A DNA stretch of 64,000 bases, from the NCBI GenBank assembly GCA_022592445.1, contig JABYQR010000085.1:62001-126000 (forward strand), written 5' to 3'. Every line of letters starts with the position of its first letter. Position 1 is the stretch's first letter. Below, one piece after another: positions 25,189 through 37,481 of this stretch. The stretch is from Cytidiella melzeri. Taxonomy: Eukaryota > Basidiomycota > Agaricomycetes > Polyporales > Irpicaceae. The translations under genes and the position numbers were made by a program. Below the pieces are notes generated by a model, which saw only the letters and a program-made list of their open reading frames with translations, was not told the DNA's origin and ran no database searches.

Positions 25189-27865
25189 ATGTCCTCAACT
25201 ACCCTCGTAGAGTTTACTGACACACAGATGCTCGACTACGCTACGGACGCCGACTTTTCTATGCAAAATAGTCCAGCGGACTGGCTAGCCGTTGAGGCCA
25301 CAATGCTGGACGACAACCCCACATCGGCGACGACGGAATACTCGGAGACAATTGAGATCGATATGGAGCACAACGACGAGCACGACGAAGAAATCACAGA
25401 GTATGAGATGGCGGACGATGTCATCGTCGATGTCGACTACGACGGCGACGCGCAATTCCAAGATGCAGAGCTGGACGAGCCACCAATAGTCATGGATTCG
25501 GTACTACTCTCAAATGACCCGAATGCTCATCAGCACGAGCCCACACAAACTCACTTCGCTTTGCAACCCACCGAGCTGGGTGACCTGTCGGTCACTATGG
25601 CAGAGGTGCCCAGCTTCCAGGACGCTGCAGACGAGGCTGCGCCCGTGCATACTGAGGAGCCTACATCCACAGCACTTCATCTGGTCGATGGTGACTCCAC
25701 CCTTTCCGCTATTCCGGAGGCTGCGACAAGTTTCCCGCCAGCTACTCACTCGCCAGTGCTTTCAGAAGAACCTCCACCTTTTGTGGTCAGCGTTGCTGCC
25801 TCATCAGATGGCCCCTCCTACGATCACGAGGCTGCTGAAGAAATTTTCAGCCGAGCCAATGAATTCGCTGAGCATGAGGCGGCAGCAGACGGGCAGGGCA
25901 CGATTGCCGCACCTCATAAAGGACAACATGAAGAGAGCGAGGAGCCTCTGGACGGAGCACCCGGCCTTGAAGGAAGGGCTGAGTCCTTCGACCACCCAGG
26001 GGGCCAGTATGCCGCTCCGGCTGAAGCTGCCGAATTTCCTGGTGTAGAAGCTGGTGAAGATGTCGATCCGCACGAAATCAGCGAGGGAGTGTATATTGAC
26101 CCTCCTCCCGCTGTATTATTGTCACTGTCATTTACAGAACCCGCCAGTCTCTGCCTCTTCAACCATCCGCCTTCCTCATCTAGATCGCAAAGCCCCGGAG
26201 AGCCTTCGACCACTAATTCCGCCGTGACATTGATATTACAACAGCAACCGACACTCTACTACGAACCTTTGAACCATGTCTTCGCAGCTTTGCGTCATGA
26301 GCAGGTTATCTACAATTTGCCGCAGCTTGTTGACAATGAACTCATCTTCGAGGCGTATGACATGAACTTGGTGATAGGAGAAGTGAGTTTTGCTGCTTCT
26401 CTCCTTTTCGAGACTAATTGTATTCTCAGGATAACGTTCACGCATCGCAAATTAGCATTCATGATCTGAATGACACCCATGATCGTGTAGGCCTGTCGGG
26501 CCCGCTACGTCTACGCCTGTCCTCTGGCCCTCGTTTCATAAACCGTTACCAAGCTCTTCGCGAGCATATGGCCCAGATTGCTCTAGGAGCAGAAGAACAA
26601 GACGCGGGAATTGAACCAGCATCAGGAGAGACGGTTGTGGAAGAACAACCAGGTGAGCAAATTCATGAGGCGATGTCGTTCTATAGCACAGATCTCACCA
26701 TCCATTCTTTTTAGATGAACGAGGCGCTGCTGCTTCAGCTGAAAGCGACACCAGCACCTTCAATGACGCGCAGAATGACGAAAGACAGCAGGGTGCGAAC
26801 GCAGAGGCTGGACGTGCCCTACCTGAAGTTGTCGCCGCAGAACAAACGAAGCCGGATGATTCGGAGGATGCAACAGCGCAAAACGACCAAGAAGCCGGTC
26901 ATTCCACAGATGAGCAAGCTGATGCAAATGATCCGTATGAAAGCGCAAAAGGGCAAGCAGTTGATGACACCGTTGAGAAATACGCAGTTGAACTCACAGC
27001 AGCTCCTCCCGTCGAGGAGCTCGATGCGGACGAAGTTCATCGTTCTGCTGACACATATGAAGGCGGCGAATACGCTGAATATGAGGAATTTCCAGACGAC
27101 GACGATGACTTCGGTGAGGCTCTGCCCGAGGATCTTGGCGGTAGCGCTGTAGACGATGTTCCCCAGCCCGAAGAAGATCAATTGCTAGACGTCGACGAAA
27201 ATGATGATCCTGATTCTGAGCTTGTGACCGCAGGGCTTGACGAAGGTGATGGTGCGTTCATGTTCAACCGTCTTCCTTTGGGCTTCACTTATGATTACGC
27301 AGTAGATGACCAGGATGAAGAACCTGAGCATGACGTCGAGCCTATTGTCGTTCCCGCAGATGAAGGTCCGTAATGTCTATTGCCTTACTCTTATGTATCA
27401 ACTGATAACATTATTGCAGTATTGTTAACCCAAGAGACTGAATATAGCGAAGATGGTGGCACTGACCATGGCACGAATGCAGAATTTGAGCATCCTGAAA
27501 ATCTCTACGGTCAGTTTCTCGTCGCCATGGTGTACCGACATGCTAACCCGTTTTTAGACTACGACGACCCACTCGAAGGTCAAGACTACGCTGATCTTAA
27601 TGCATATGAGGCTGTAAACTGGGATGCACTGGAAGACCCAGAGGCTTTTGATGCTGAACAAGCCGCGCAGGATGATGCGTCATCAAAACAATCTTCAGAC
27701 ACACTGTCGACTTTGTCGAAACGCTCTCGAGAAGAGGAAGACGATGACGACGAGAGCACTTTGGAAGGCGCGTCTCTAGATTCCCCACGTACGTGCGGAG
27801 TTGTGTACTACAAGCATGCGTGGCTAATACTTCTTTTAGATCTCAAACGCATACGCACACGCTGA
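25189..27865 (+). CDS. large acidic, mostly disordered protein, conserved-type fungal unknown
   Basis: About 800 aa over six exons. The N-terminus is MSSTTLVEFTDTQMLDYATD. Long Asp/Glu-rich segments follow (EYSETIEIDMEHNDEHDEEI; EFPDDDDDFGEALPEDLGG), with a more hydrophobic central block that looks folded (PPPAVLLSLSFTEPASLCLF; PTLYYEPLNHVFAALRHEQV; LIFEAYDMNLVIGEDNVHAS; LRLRLSSGPRFINRYQALRE). The C-terminus has acidic repeats then a basic end (SPHLKRIRTR), with KRSREEEDDDDES just before it, a plausible nuclear localisation signal. Introns start at about 26382, 26652, 27365, 27511 and 27790, all GT-AG. The central YYEPL...FEAYDMNL block is the only part suggestive of a conserved domain. I do not know a function; nuclear location is inferred. 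Confidence 0.7.
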
Positions 27866-28654
27866 GCTTGTTTTTGGCTCGCGCTGTGCATTGACATCAT
27901 TCGTGCTTGGGATATCTCACCCCGAGGTTGGGTAGCCTTCGCTCCTCCTCACGCACACCTCCATTGTTTCAGTGATCCCTGAGGGACGACAGGCCAGAAA
28001 TGCGGGAAATGGATTCAGGTTAAGTACTTCCCGCTTCTTGTACTAACAGTGTTGTGCCAGTTGCGCTTTCTCGCTACCTCCACCGCTCGTCGAAAACTAA
28101 CATCAACAGGTTTCCGGCTGGATCACTTCTTTCATGTCCGGGGGTGGCCTGGTTCAACTGTATCATACCCGATATCACACTTGACAAATCAATTGACTTG
28201 AATATTGCCGAATGACATTGATTGTGTTGTTTTTACTGTTACAAAGAGATAACATTCTCGAAGGTTCAAAGGAAAGAGGTGTACCGAGAGCTAGAATGCC
28301 TACACACTGCCTATCCTCCAGACGCGCCACACGGCAATGGGCTGTGGTTGAGGTTACGCTCGTCAAGATAACACGATAAGAGCCAAGGTATAATGGATGA
28401 AGGATGCACAGTGATACATTGCAGCCGTGGAGACAGCTAAAAGTACAAGCAATACAGGCAAAGACGAATCTAAAAGTAAACTCCAAGCCGAGTAGCGACA
28501 AGGCCTACGCACATACAATCATCGTTCATCTGAGTGCGTATGTACAAAGCCCGTCACGAAAAGGGAATGGCAATAAGGTAATAGTAAATCGCTAGGAATA
28601 ATAGACCTGAATAAACACCAGGGAGGCGGAGAAGATGCAACGAGCTCAGGAAGC
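27866..28654. other. intergenic, convergent 3' ends
   Basis: A 789-bp region between the acidic-protein gene and the minus-strand histone H1 gene. Short frames only; nothing recognised. Confidence 0.5.
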
Positions 28655-29698
28655 TCATCGCGCTTTGTTGGTAGAAACGGAAACCGCTGAAGGCGAGAAT
28701 GATCAGTGAGATAAGAGAGTATATATCGTTTCTACATACCTTTGCGTGTGGATGACTTGGTGGGTGCCTTCGCGGTCTTCTTCGAGTCCGCCTTAGCAGA
28801 CGCCTTCGTTACAGGCTTCTTTGCCTTAGTAGCAGCGGCAGCCTTGACCGTCGACTACAGCGTCGATGTGAGAGAAGAGTTGCGAAGCGATAACGTTTGT
28901 CTCATACCTTCTTTTTCTCGACCCTGGCGGTGCTTGTCTTCTTGGCTGCAGCGGCCTTGGTGGTAGTGGTGGCCTTCTTCTTCGTTGCGGTCTTAGCAGC
29001 AGCGGGCTTGGAGGCCTTCTCAGTCGTAGCCTTCTTAGCAACTGGGGTCTTGCCTGATGTGGTAGCCTTACTCGTTGTGGTTGCCTTCGCCGACGAAGTC
29101 TTCGAAACAGGCTTGGTATTCTAGGGGTTGGGAGCATGAATACCATGTGGGACGTTGCAAACGACGACGACACAACTCACCTCCTTCGCAGGAGCGACCT
29201 TGTTCTTGGAAGCAAGCTTAACCTTGCCCGAAGTTCCCTTGGGAAGAGTGAACATTCCCTCTTCGGCGCCGGTCGTGATAGCGCGGTTCAACTGGGATGT
29301 CTGCAGGCCGGTCATCTCTAACATATACTTCTCCTCGATAAACTACAACTAGTAAGAACATGTTTGACTACGGAGCAGCAGATAGTACACACCTTCTTAA
29401 TAGCCGAGCGCGAAACACCAGCACGGACATCATCAGGGTGGGCCACAATGCACTCCTGAACGACAGCACCAATGTTAGTAAACCGACGTCGCAAGCATCA
29501 AGCATGTTTACGAGCCTTGATCATGTCCTTCCATGAAGGATGAGCTGCCGCAGGCTTAGCGGAGCCTTTGCTTGCAGGCTTAGCAGACTTGCTAGCGGGT
29601 TTAGCAGACTTGCTAGCGGGTTTAGCGGACTTGCTAGCAGGTTTAGCAGCAGTCTTGGATTTGGTGGCGGTCTTCGTGGTAGACTTAGTAGCAGCCAT
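28655..29698 (-). CDS. linker histone H1
   Basis: Binds linker DNA and compacts chromatin. Starting at ATG 29698, the N-terminal tail is Lys/Ala/Ser/Thr-rich and carries near-perfect AKPASKS heptads. The winged-helix globular domain follows (HPSWKDMIK, then ECIVAHPDDVRAGVSRSAIK, KFIEEKYMLEMTGLQTSQLN and GMFTLPKGTSGKVKLASKNK), then a long Lys/Ala/Pro/Thr tail (KATTTSKATTSGKTPVAKKA and onward). It ends KSSTRK joined across an intron to AVSVSTNKAR. Introns interrupt the globular domain, which suits fungal polyadenylated H1 genes rather than clustered replication-type ones. The gene lies between the convergent acidic-protein gene and the 3' end of RPC82. Confidence 0.93.
29566..29645 (-). repeat. 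21-bp tandem repeat encoding AKPASKS heptads
   Basis: About four copies of a 21-bp unit within H1 (plus-strand unit TTAGC(A/G)GACTTGCTAGC(G/A)GG). The near-identity of the copies suggests recent expansion. The repeat length stays in frame. Confidence 0.75.
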
Positions 29699-30070
29699 TG
29701 TTAACACTGACTTGAGGATATCGGTCCTAATGGTGACTAGATGATGGGGAGGGAGGTGGAGGAGCGTCAAGTTGGAGGAGGGGACAGTGCGTGGTTGGGG
29801 CTTAAGGAGTAGGTAGGCCAAACAGGAGTTATCTCGCTCCAATATATAGGCCGGCAACGCGTCGTGGTCACGTGTTGAGCTTGTTGACGCGTTTGCCTAT
29901 CCCGCGCGTCACGCGACTGTCACGTGCATCAGATCTTGATTCTGGTTTAAGAGGCAGACCGCGCCTTATCCTAACTCCCGAGTCAAGTCGCTCACGGTAC
30001 GAGTCGGTACGAATGCGGTTTGTAGCTACCGGAGAATACAGTTTGAGCGATAAATATTACTCAAGCAATG
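29699..30070 (-). promoter_or_regulatory. histone H1 promoter region
   Basis: A 372-bp spacer upstream of H1 and downstream of RPC82. On the minus strand a TATATA element lies at about 29839-29846, some 140 nt before the ATG. A CA/CT-rich leader follows. Confidence 0.4.
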
Positions 30071-32246
30071 TTAATCGTCAGTCACAGCGAAGGCACCCAT
30101 GTCGCGCAGAATAAAAACAGACTCTTCTACTCGCATCTCTAACACTGTCATTTTCTCCCGCTTCTTCTCCCATCGTGCTAGCACCTCCCTCTCGTTTCTC
30201 GACAACAGCCTCTCTTCGTCCTGGCTGACGTCAGTCCGCTGCCTCTTGTCTAAGATCGCGCGTAAGACGGACTCCTCCTCCTCGAGTTGCCTACGCCTGG
30301 AGATGTTGTACAGTGTCTTGTACAGGTTGCTTATTATCACAGTGTAGGCCTTCTGTAGATCAACATACCTACGAGTGAGGTATCTCAGAGTGATTCCTGA
30401 GATGTGATCAACGCCACGTACCACAGGTAGAACGTCCTCGCGGGGTTTCTGTCCGCACTCTTCGGTACCTCTTGGAGGCTGACAATCGAGTCCGCCGCCA
30501 TAGCAGATAGCAGAGGACGAACATCCTTCGGACCCATCATACCGACTTTTGAGATCTAAGTATACCGTTAACGCTGATCATTGTGCACGAAGTTGAGCCA
30601 CGTACCTGCTTCTCATCCATTTTCCCAGTGCTCAGCAACAGACTGACGATCCTTACACCCTCGTCTCCATGCCGCTCTCTCGTGATTGCCTCTAAAATCC
30701 GCCTTCGTAATCGAGTCATCACAATCTCGAATTCGACCTGCACCTTTGACCCATTCACCGAGAGGAACGAGGATGCCCTCCCAACAGGCGTCGGATTATC
30801 GGCCGACGCTAGTATGCCACAGTAATCTCTAACCAAGGATATTTGTGAGGCGTTCTTAGAGGACGTCGCTAATCCTTCTGTGAGGTCATCGTCCTCGCAA
30901 AGCTGCATGACTACAGATGCGAGAGATGTTGGATCTACATGGTGAGATCATGTCAGAGCCTCGCGACCTTCGAGGTACTAAGAATGGAGACCTGCCTGAG
31001 CGCACATCTGTCAACTTCAGTTGTTTTGCTTCTGTCGATTTAAGAGTTGCCCTCACCACCATGGCGGCATGGTCATTGAACCGTTCCCTCACGGCATCTT
31101 CGATGACCTACGCAGGTGCTTAAACAAAAGAAATAACGCCAATATCGGGGAGTAGAAGTACCTTGTTCCTGATGTGTACATTGAATCTCTCGCAATTAAC
31201 GCGAAAGAAAACGTCGTCCTTATGTGCAGCACTTGAACATAGAAGCCTTTGAAGCCAAAATAAATAAAAACTCACGTCGACGACATCTTCATCCACAATC
31301 TTCTTCTATTCCAACGTCACAATTAGTCGGACAATACATTAGAAGAGCTCATACCTTTCCAGCTCTACTACCATGCTGATCTTTAGCCTTGCGTTTCTGC
31401 CGAAAGAGTCAAAACAGAGACTAAAGCTGAACACAGGAATTCTTACCATGCCTATCTTCTCCGCCTCCTCCTCTTCCCGTCTGATCCGCGCCGCCGCTAT
31501 CTGTTTCGCTTCTTTGAGCTGCTTCGCGGCGGGGAAACCCGGTATTTCGGCCCTCTCTTCAGCTTCATATCGTATCCGAGTGTCCCGCGGAGAGACATGT
31601 GACAGAACCGTTGATGGTTTTAAATAGGAAGCTTCGACTAGCTTGTGCAAAGCCTGCGAGTAGATTGAGGGACCTGCGTTGCTTCCAGCTGAGCTCAAGT
31701 ATGACTAGACAAGATGAAGGTTCGTACCTTTGATTGGATCGTATATCGACAGCTGCGATATAATCTCCGGCGGGCGAAGCTTGCCATGATCCAGTATCAG
31801 CTGAACAATCTCTGCGCCCTGTTAAAGCGACAGTAAATTACCGATGTGCGCCACCCTTGTTCAAAGGAATCCAAATCCGCACCGCCTTCCCGAACAACTG
31901 CTCTGCTTGCCACACATAACGACCGTATCTCAGCCTCATGAGACAATCCTCCGTGTTCACCTCGAACACTTCTCCGTCAGCGTCGGTTTGAGCGTGCCAT
32001 AGAATGTTGTGCTGGACGAGGGCAATGATCGCTGCTCTGGCAGTGCGAGGCTTGAGCCCGGCGAAGCGGATGATTTGACCAAGGGGAAGCCGCCCGCGGT
32101 GCAGGAGTACGGCTGTTAGTTTCTGATGACCATATGAGATTCTTGAAGAGAGGGTGCAGCGCATGAGCCTGACGTACTGCTGTTAAGGGACCGAAGTGTG
32201 CTCTGACTATCTGCTCGCATAAGTTTGACGTGTTCGTGTCCGTCAT
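30071..32246 (-). CDS. RPC82: RNA polymerase III subunit RPC82 (RPC3)
   Basis: Subunit of the Pol III-specific initiation trimer, made of winged-helix domains that contact TFIIIB and open promoter DNA. Starts MTDTNTSNLCEQIVRAHFGP. The first winged helix follows (LMRCTLSSRISYGHQKLTAV, LHRGRLPLGQIIRFAGLKPR, TARAAIIALVQHNILWHAQT), then LRYGRYVWQAEQLFGKA and AEIVQLILDHGKLRPPEIIS. A middle part contains PRDTRIRYEAEERAEIPGFP and a basic Glu/Arg helix. The C-terminus (YVDLQKAYTVIISNLYKTLY, NISRRRQLEEEESVLRAIL) ends RDMGAFAVTDD. One intron splits the Trp codon in LWYVDLQKAY (TG|G), which confirms the model. Eight or more short introns. Confidence 0.9.
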
Positions 32247-34377
32247 CTAGAAGCAGCAGAGTAAGTAAGGCAGAAGGCTAGGGTGATTGCCAGTCTCATG
32301 TGCAGATACGTGGAGACTATGGCAGTGAGGATTAGAGGCAAGCTCTAGCGTTGTACAGTTCGAGTTGTGGCATGAATTCAGAATTGATCATTGCAGTCTG
32401 AATCATTTTGCAAGACGCACGACGGTCCGGTCCGGCTCGAGCTTCGATCCGTACAGATCTGGCACATACTCGAGCTACACAGCAACTTCCACCACGCAAG
32501 GTTCACCAGAGCTTTCCAGCTTGTCATGGACCACCTTCTCACCACTGCACTATCCAGAAATCTTAGCACACTTAGCTGACCACAATATGGCCGTGGAATA
32601 ACGTGCTGTATTCATCTGACATATGTACGTACTACGGCTATACATACCCAGTCGGCCAGGCAGCCTGTTCCAAGTTGCACCTTTCAGCATCGGGACGACA
32701 ACTGGCACGTCTTCTCATCGTTGCTCTGGCGATGTCTGTCGCAAATTTCAACCCAGTTTCGTGGATTTTGTCATCTCAGTCAGCTGGTGTGACTTGAGTT
32801 CTAGTAAGTAGTCGTCGACGATCCAGCGTATGCAGGTATCCCTAAACCTGGTGTCAGGTATGCCGTACTGTCCATCTGTATCCTCTATTCCACGCTTATT
32901 GATCTCTTTCGTACATGGCTCAGATTGCTGCCACGCAGCTATGGTGGATGTTGCTGGAGACGTTCAACGCTGTTCTGCGTGGTCGTAAACGCGCAGGGGC
33001 CCGAGCAACTCTAACGTTGCAACAACTCCAGCTACTACTATGGGTCCCATGTGACTGTAGGGATGGTGAGTGAACATAGACTTCACTCATCGTTTTCAGC
33101 GTTGTGGATTTTGGTCTGACATACTGCCCTTCGACTCCGCAGCAGATCTACTCCGTCCTCGACACTGTGAACCCAATTCCCAGTCTGCACACTCAGCTGC
33201 TCCGAAAAAGCAATTGAGAAACAAGTTGGGTATGGATCGAGGATATTTTTGAGGTTGGACCTCTGGATTTACTCCCTGCCTATCGACCCACTGACTTGTC
33301 AAAGTAAGTGTTTGTCGTTTAAATGCCGCATTCACACCCTGTGCTGTAGATGTTCCCTCCTACTCCGTGCTCGTTCCGTCTGTGGGCTTGCAACAATTGT
33401 TTCAGCGACCGTTGACGGCGTAAAGACTCCCCAGCAAGTAGTAGAAGGCGTTTGTTGCAGTATCGCCAATGGACTCTCAAATGTGTTCACTTTACGCCCA
33501 AGGTTTTAGCTGATCTGGCCATGGAGCCGCGACTGTAGGTTGTCCGTTCCTAAACTGACGTTGCCGCTAGAAATAACAGTTCAAGGCGCATTGTTCACCC
33601 CTCAGTGAATGCTACCACGGAGCCGCTTTCTCCATGCCGCTATTGTCTCCAGGACATGAGAAGATTCTCTATTCACATCGTGTTGCGCTTGCGCCCAGGA
33701 CAGATACCGCAACAGCGAGGAGCTTGTTCGTATGCAAGACACGGCCAGTGGGAGGAGTTGTGAGGGACGTGGTGTGTGTGAGTGCTTGTTTACCCGTTGC
33801 TGTGTACAGTAAAGTGACGCCGGGGAAATTGCTTCCAGGGCATCGTTACGGTGACAAGTAACGCTTGCAGGAGCGTCACCCCACTTGGCCCTCGATTTGT
33901 TCTTCCCTGAGACACTACGAAAGCGTAGTGAATACCAGGTATGCTAATGGCGGGACCAGCACGCCAATCCCTTGCTGGACCTCCCCGACTCATCGCGAGC
34001 AAGCCGTGTCCGACGATGGCGCAAGGGCGGGACCTCGTGTGTAGCGGCGGCGCGCACACGGCGGGGGCGGGATGCCGGGTGTGATGGGAGAGCGGAGCTT
34101 GAAACGGCGATTTAGGTTGCGTCATCTGAGATCTTGCTGCGGCCATCAGCCTAGTTCATTTTGGGCACCGCTCAGGCGCGGTTGTCAATCTCTCGACCGC
34201 GTCTCTCCTGTTCTTTCTTTCCTCCCTCCCAACTCACTCACCCGCACAACGTCCTCTCTCTCCCTCCCGCACCCGCAACCCAATATCATACAGTACTTTC
34301 ACGACCCCACGCCTTATCGCTGGACGACGACCTCTAGACCTCATCGACGTACGCCCTTGCTTAATGATCTGCGCCGA
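32247..34377. other. 2.1-kb region without a supportable gene
   Basis: Divergent promoters of RPC82 (minus) and the GDS1-domain gene (plus) lie at its ends. Coding-like scraps on the plus strand at 32905-33530 (for example VVDFGLTYCPSTPQQIYSVL in the frame after 33097, and VSATVDGVKTPQQVVEGVCC near 33400) hint at a decayed or short multi-exon gene, but I cannot join them without stops. Pyrimidine-rich promoter tracts occur at 34195-34275 and a GC-rich stretch at 34020-34080. Confidence 0.4.
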
Positions 34378-37300
34378 ATGCACTCTCCAGTCGCCACCCC
34401 AGTCCACCCTCTGCAATTGTCCAAGCCCGCGGCCCCTTCTCAACATCAGTATGGTACAAGAATACGTTCAAATTCTGTAATAAAACCCTCCATTCGTCTT
34501 CGCCAAGTTTCAGACATGCCCAGACGCATTAAGCCGGTGCCTGCACCAAAGCCACCGCCCATCCCCGACGCTGAGCTACCCGATATGCCCATCTTCCCAC
34601 CCCCACAAGTGATGCTGCATTCAGAAGATGCAACCAGTAAGGTCTTCCAGGCCATTGGTCGTTCGTTTATGTCCGTCGTACGTCTCGTCTTCCTTTGTCC
34701 CATGTGGCCTGTGTCTGACATGGCATATATTCTTTAACAACAGGATAATAAGGCCATGACCATCAAGGACTTGGCGGATATGACTATGAAGTTCGGGCTG
34801 TCGTGCCATAAGTACGTTCGCTTTCCCCTTGGATCTCACTTCACACTCACCCGCCGCGTGTTTGGCATAGCGCATCGGCTGCCGGTCAAGCCATTACCAC
34901 GTACATTCGCAATCACATTCAACGTTGCGAGGATCAACAAGATCAACCCCTTCTACTGCGCCACGTTCTATCCGGAACACTATCCGACGACGACCTCGTC
35001 CCAGCCTTGCATTCGCGTACTGGAGGCGCCCATTGCATGCTCAATCCTACTGGTGACCGAGTGACTAACTTTCGTCGAGGTACCATGGTCTGGTACCTCA
35101 GCAAAGCTGCTGGCGCGCCGTGTCCATTCGCTCGTGCTGGTATCAGACTTTGTAATTATGGAGAGAATGGCAGGCGAGGTACCTCGGTCAATCCAGGGAA
35201 AGAGCGCAAACGTATACGGGATCGTTTACGCAGGCCAGAACAGTGTGGACAGAAGCGCAAACGCCCCATGAGGTCGTGTGCGGCTAAGGTGACCGACTCT
35301 GAATCGTCCTCGGAGGAAGAGAGGCCTGCTCCGAAAGTGAAGCTCACACTCCGTTTGAACCCTTCGCTGGTATCAAAGTTGAGCGCTTCGCCACCGCCAT
35401 CTTCCCAAGCTCCTGAAGTCATAGACCTTTCCAGCCACCCCTCCGAATCAGACGAATCTGACAGTGACTCTATGTCCGTCGCCTCTGATTCTTCTGACGC
35501 TAGCGATAGCGAGGAGCAGTCAGAGGAGACGCCGTGGTGTCTTCCTGCGTATCCTCGTCAAGTGGGCCAGACTCAGCCTGCGAGCTATGCCACGCTTCCG
35601 TCAACAGGCCCTCATGATAGGTACTGGCGTTCGCCCTCTGTACCAACCAGCGCTGTTTCTGCGTCTCCTCCTCCCGATTCTCCTGACGAAGACGACGAAA
35701 TGGACGACGTTCGTCCCTCCTTGAAGCTGCGATACAGTTCTGAGTCATCTTGGGCTCTAGAAGACGACGATGATTTTTTTGCAGACATGGAGGACATAGA
35801 CACTCAGTGGGGTGAGAGTCCAGGTCCCGTATCTCCTCCAGCTCAATTCGACGACGAAGGTGTCGCCGTCAAACAGGAGCCTCGCGACGTTGGTGGGCTC
35901 TTGGATGCGTGGGATGAGCTCGATGGTGGAGTTGCAGGGTTGAAGGTCGCTGATAGTGAAGACGCACCGGCGAGCATTGGAAACAACGTGTTCCAGCCGA
36001 AGTTCGAAGATATGGACAGTTGGGGATGGAATGACCCTCTGGAGACTGGCGTGTCCGATCCGTTGTCTAGTCCAATAGAATACATCAAGACGGAAGACGA
36101 TGAACCAAGGCTGGTATTTGGCGGATCCTCCGCTTCGAGCCCTGCTATCACATCCGCTGTGCCCTCCCTTGGTATGGACACGCCTTGCACATCCCACGAC
36201 TCGCCGGATGAAGCCTATTTGCAAGCACGTCGCAAGAGCTACTCCTTGTGGAAAGATGTCCAGGTACTCGGCCCTAACAGTGTCAAGCCATATGATTTCG
36301 ACAACGGCGTTTGGAACTTGGACCGTAGGCGATCGGAGTGCCAGCCGAAGATCCTTCCCGTAGATGTTAAAAATCTAAACCAGGAAGCACACGTTATGGC
36401 ACCTCCGCCTCGCTCGACCCATGATGCAGACATCGATGCACAGAAACATATTTCTACCCAGTCTCAGTTGCCAGCTGCCTCTGCCTCTGCTGGTGAGGAG
36501 ACACCTGCGGACCACACGAGTGAAGGGCTATACTTCGCTACGCGAGAAGTGATCTTGTACCAAACAGTGCAACCTTGTGTACCCGCCATTTGCGCAACGG
36601 AACTGGAAGGTAAGACACTCTATCACTCCACTAGTATATCGCCTTATTCATCTCCTGTGCTTCCCACAGGTATACCTGTCTACCAGATGGTGCTTGGTTC
36701 CTCGCTTATTCTAAGGAGGGTGGATACAAGCTACGTCAATATCTCGCCGATTCTTCAATTCTTTGGGATGGACCAACCGGACTCCTCGGTTCTGTCATCG
36801 TCACATACCGTGACCACGGGAAGTTCGTTGGTTTGTGGCACCTGGACACCTCTCCCTACTGCGCAAGATTTGTTCCGTAGCCACTCCTTCCTGAACAACT
36901 TCTTGTCTGTCAGCCTACACGCACGCTTCCCTAAGTCGTTCCAGGCCATACGCGAGAAAGCGATATTGGATCAGCGCACGCAACAGTTCGACCGGCATTT
37001 CCGGTCCACAATCGACGCAAAACGGGATGCGACTTCGCCTTTCCGACTTGAAACGTCGTCAAGAATAGCCGGAACGGCATGGGAGCTAGGTACGGTTCCT
37101 CAATGGGATGTGGAGGACCATCTGCTTTCTGTGCATCATCCATGGGCGCTGTGCTCGACGTCGATGAAGGTTGCATCCAGCTCCCTGGACGACGACGTTT
37201 CGCCAGAAACTCCGTTGAGTCCTACGGAAGAGGCCATGTTCCGCGTGTTGTGCACAGCAGCGGATTGGGATTCTGCGGCTCCCGTTGATGGTCCGCCAGA

Positions 37301-37481
37301 TAAATCCACTCCAATTCAGCTGGAAACACAGGCTACGTATACTGAGCCTCCCGCTGTCGAGGTCGTCTCCCCATGCGCTGCTCGCGCGAAGGAGTGCGAA
37401 AAACCGCTTCGAAGATCGAAACGAGTGGCTACGACAGCTGCGATTTTGCGGCCCCGCACGCGTGCTGCTGCAAATAAGTAG
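34378..37481 (+). CDS. GDS1 winged-helix domain protein
   Basis: Four exons (34378-34677, 34744-34811, 34871-36609, 36670-37481) give 972 aa. The N-terminal domain (SKVFQAIGRSFMSVDNKAMT, IKDLADMTMKFGLSCHN, then ASAAGQAITTYIRNHIQRC) matches the winged-helix domain of yeast GDS1 and related basidiomycete proteins, thought to bind DNA or chromatin. It continues with ALHSRTGGAHCMLNPTGDRV and YLSKAAGAPCPFARAGIRL, then a basic segment. Residues beyond about 250 are Ser/Asp/Glu-rich and probably disordered. The end is basic (RRSKRVATTAAILRPRTRAA). The third intron (60 nt) is a multiple of three, so the frame stays open through it; splicing is inferred from GTAAGA...CACAG. The start at 34378 was chosen because upstream codons in the same frame lie in a pyrimidine-rich leader. 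Likely a transcriptional regulator (inference). Confidence 0.85.

Noticed and set aside
28100..28135. TTTCCGGCTGGATCACTT resembles a small-subunit rRNA 3' end
   Set aside because: Only a short match; no surrounding rRNA sequence.
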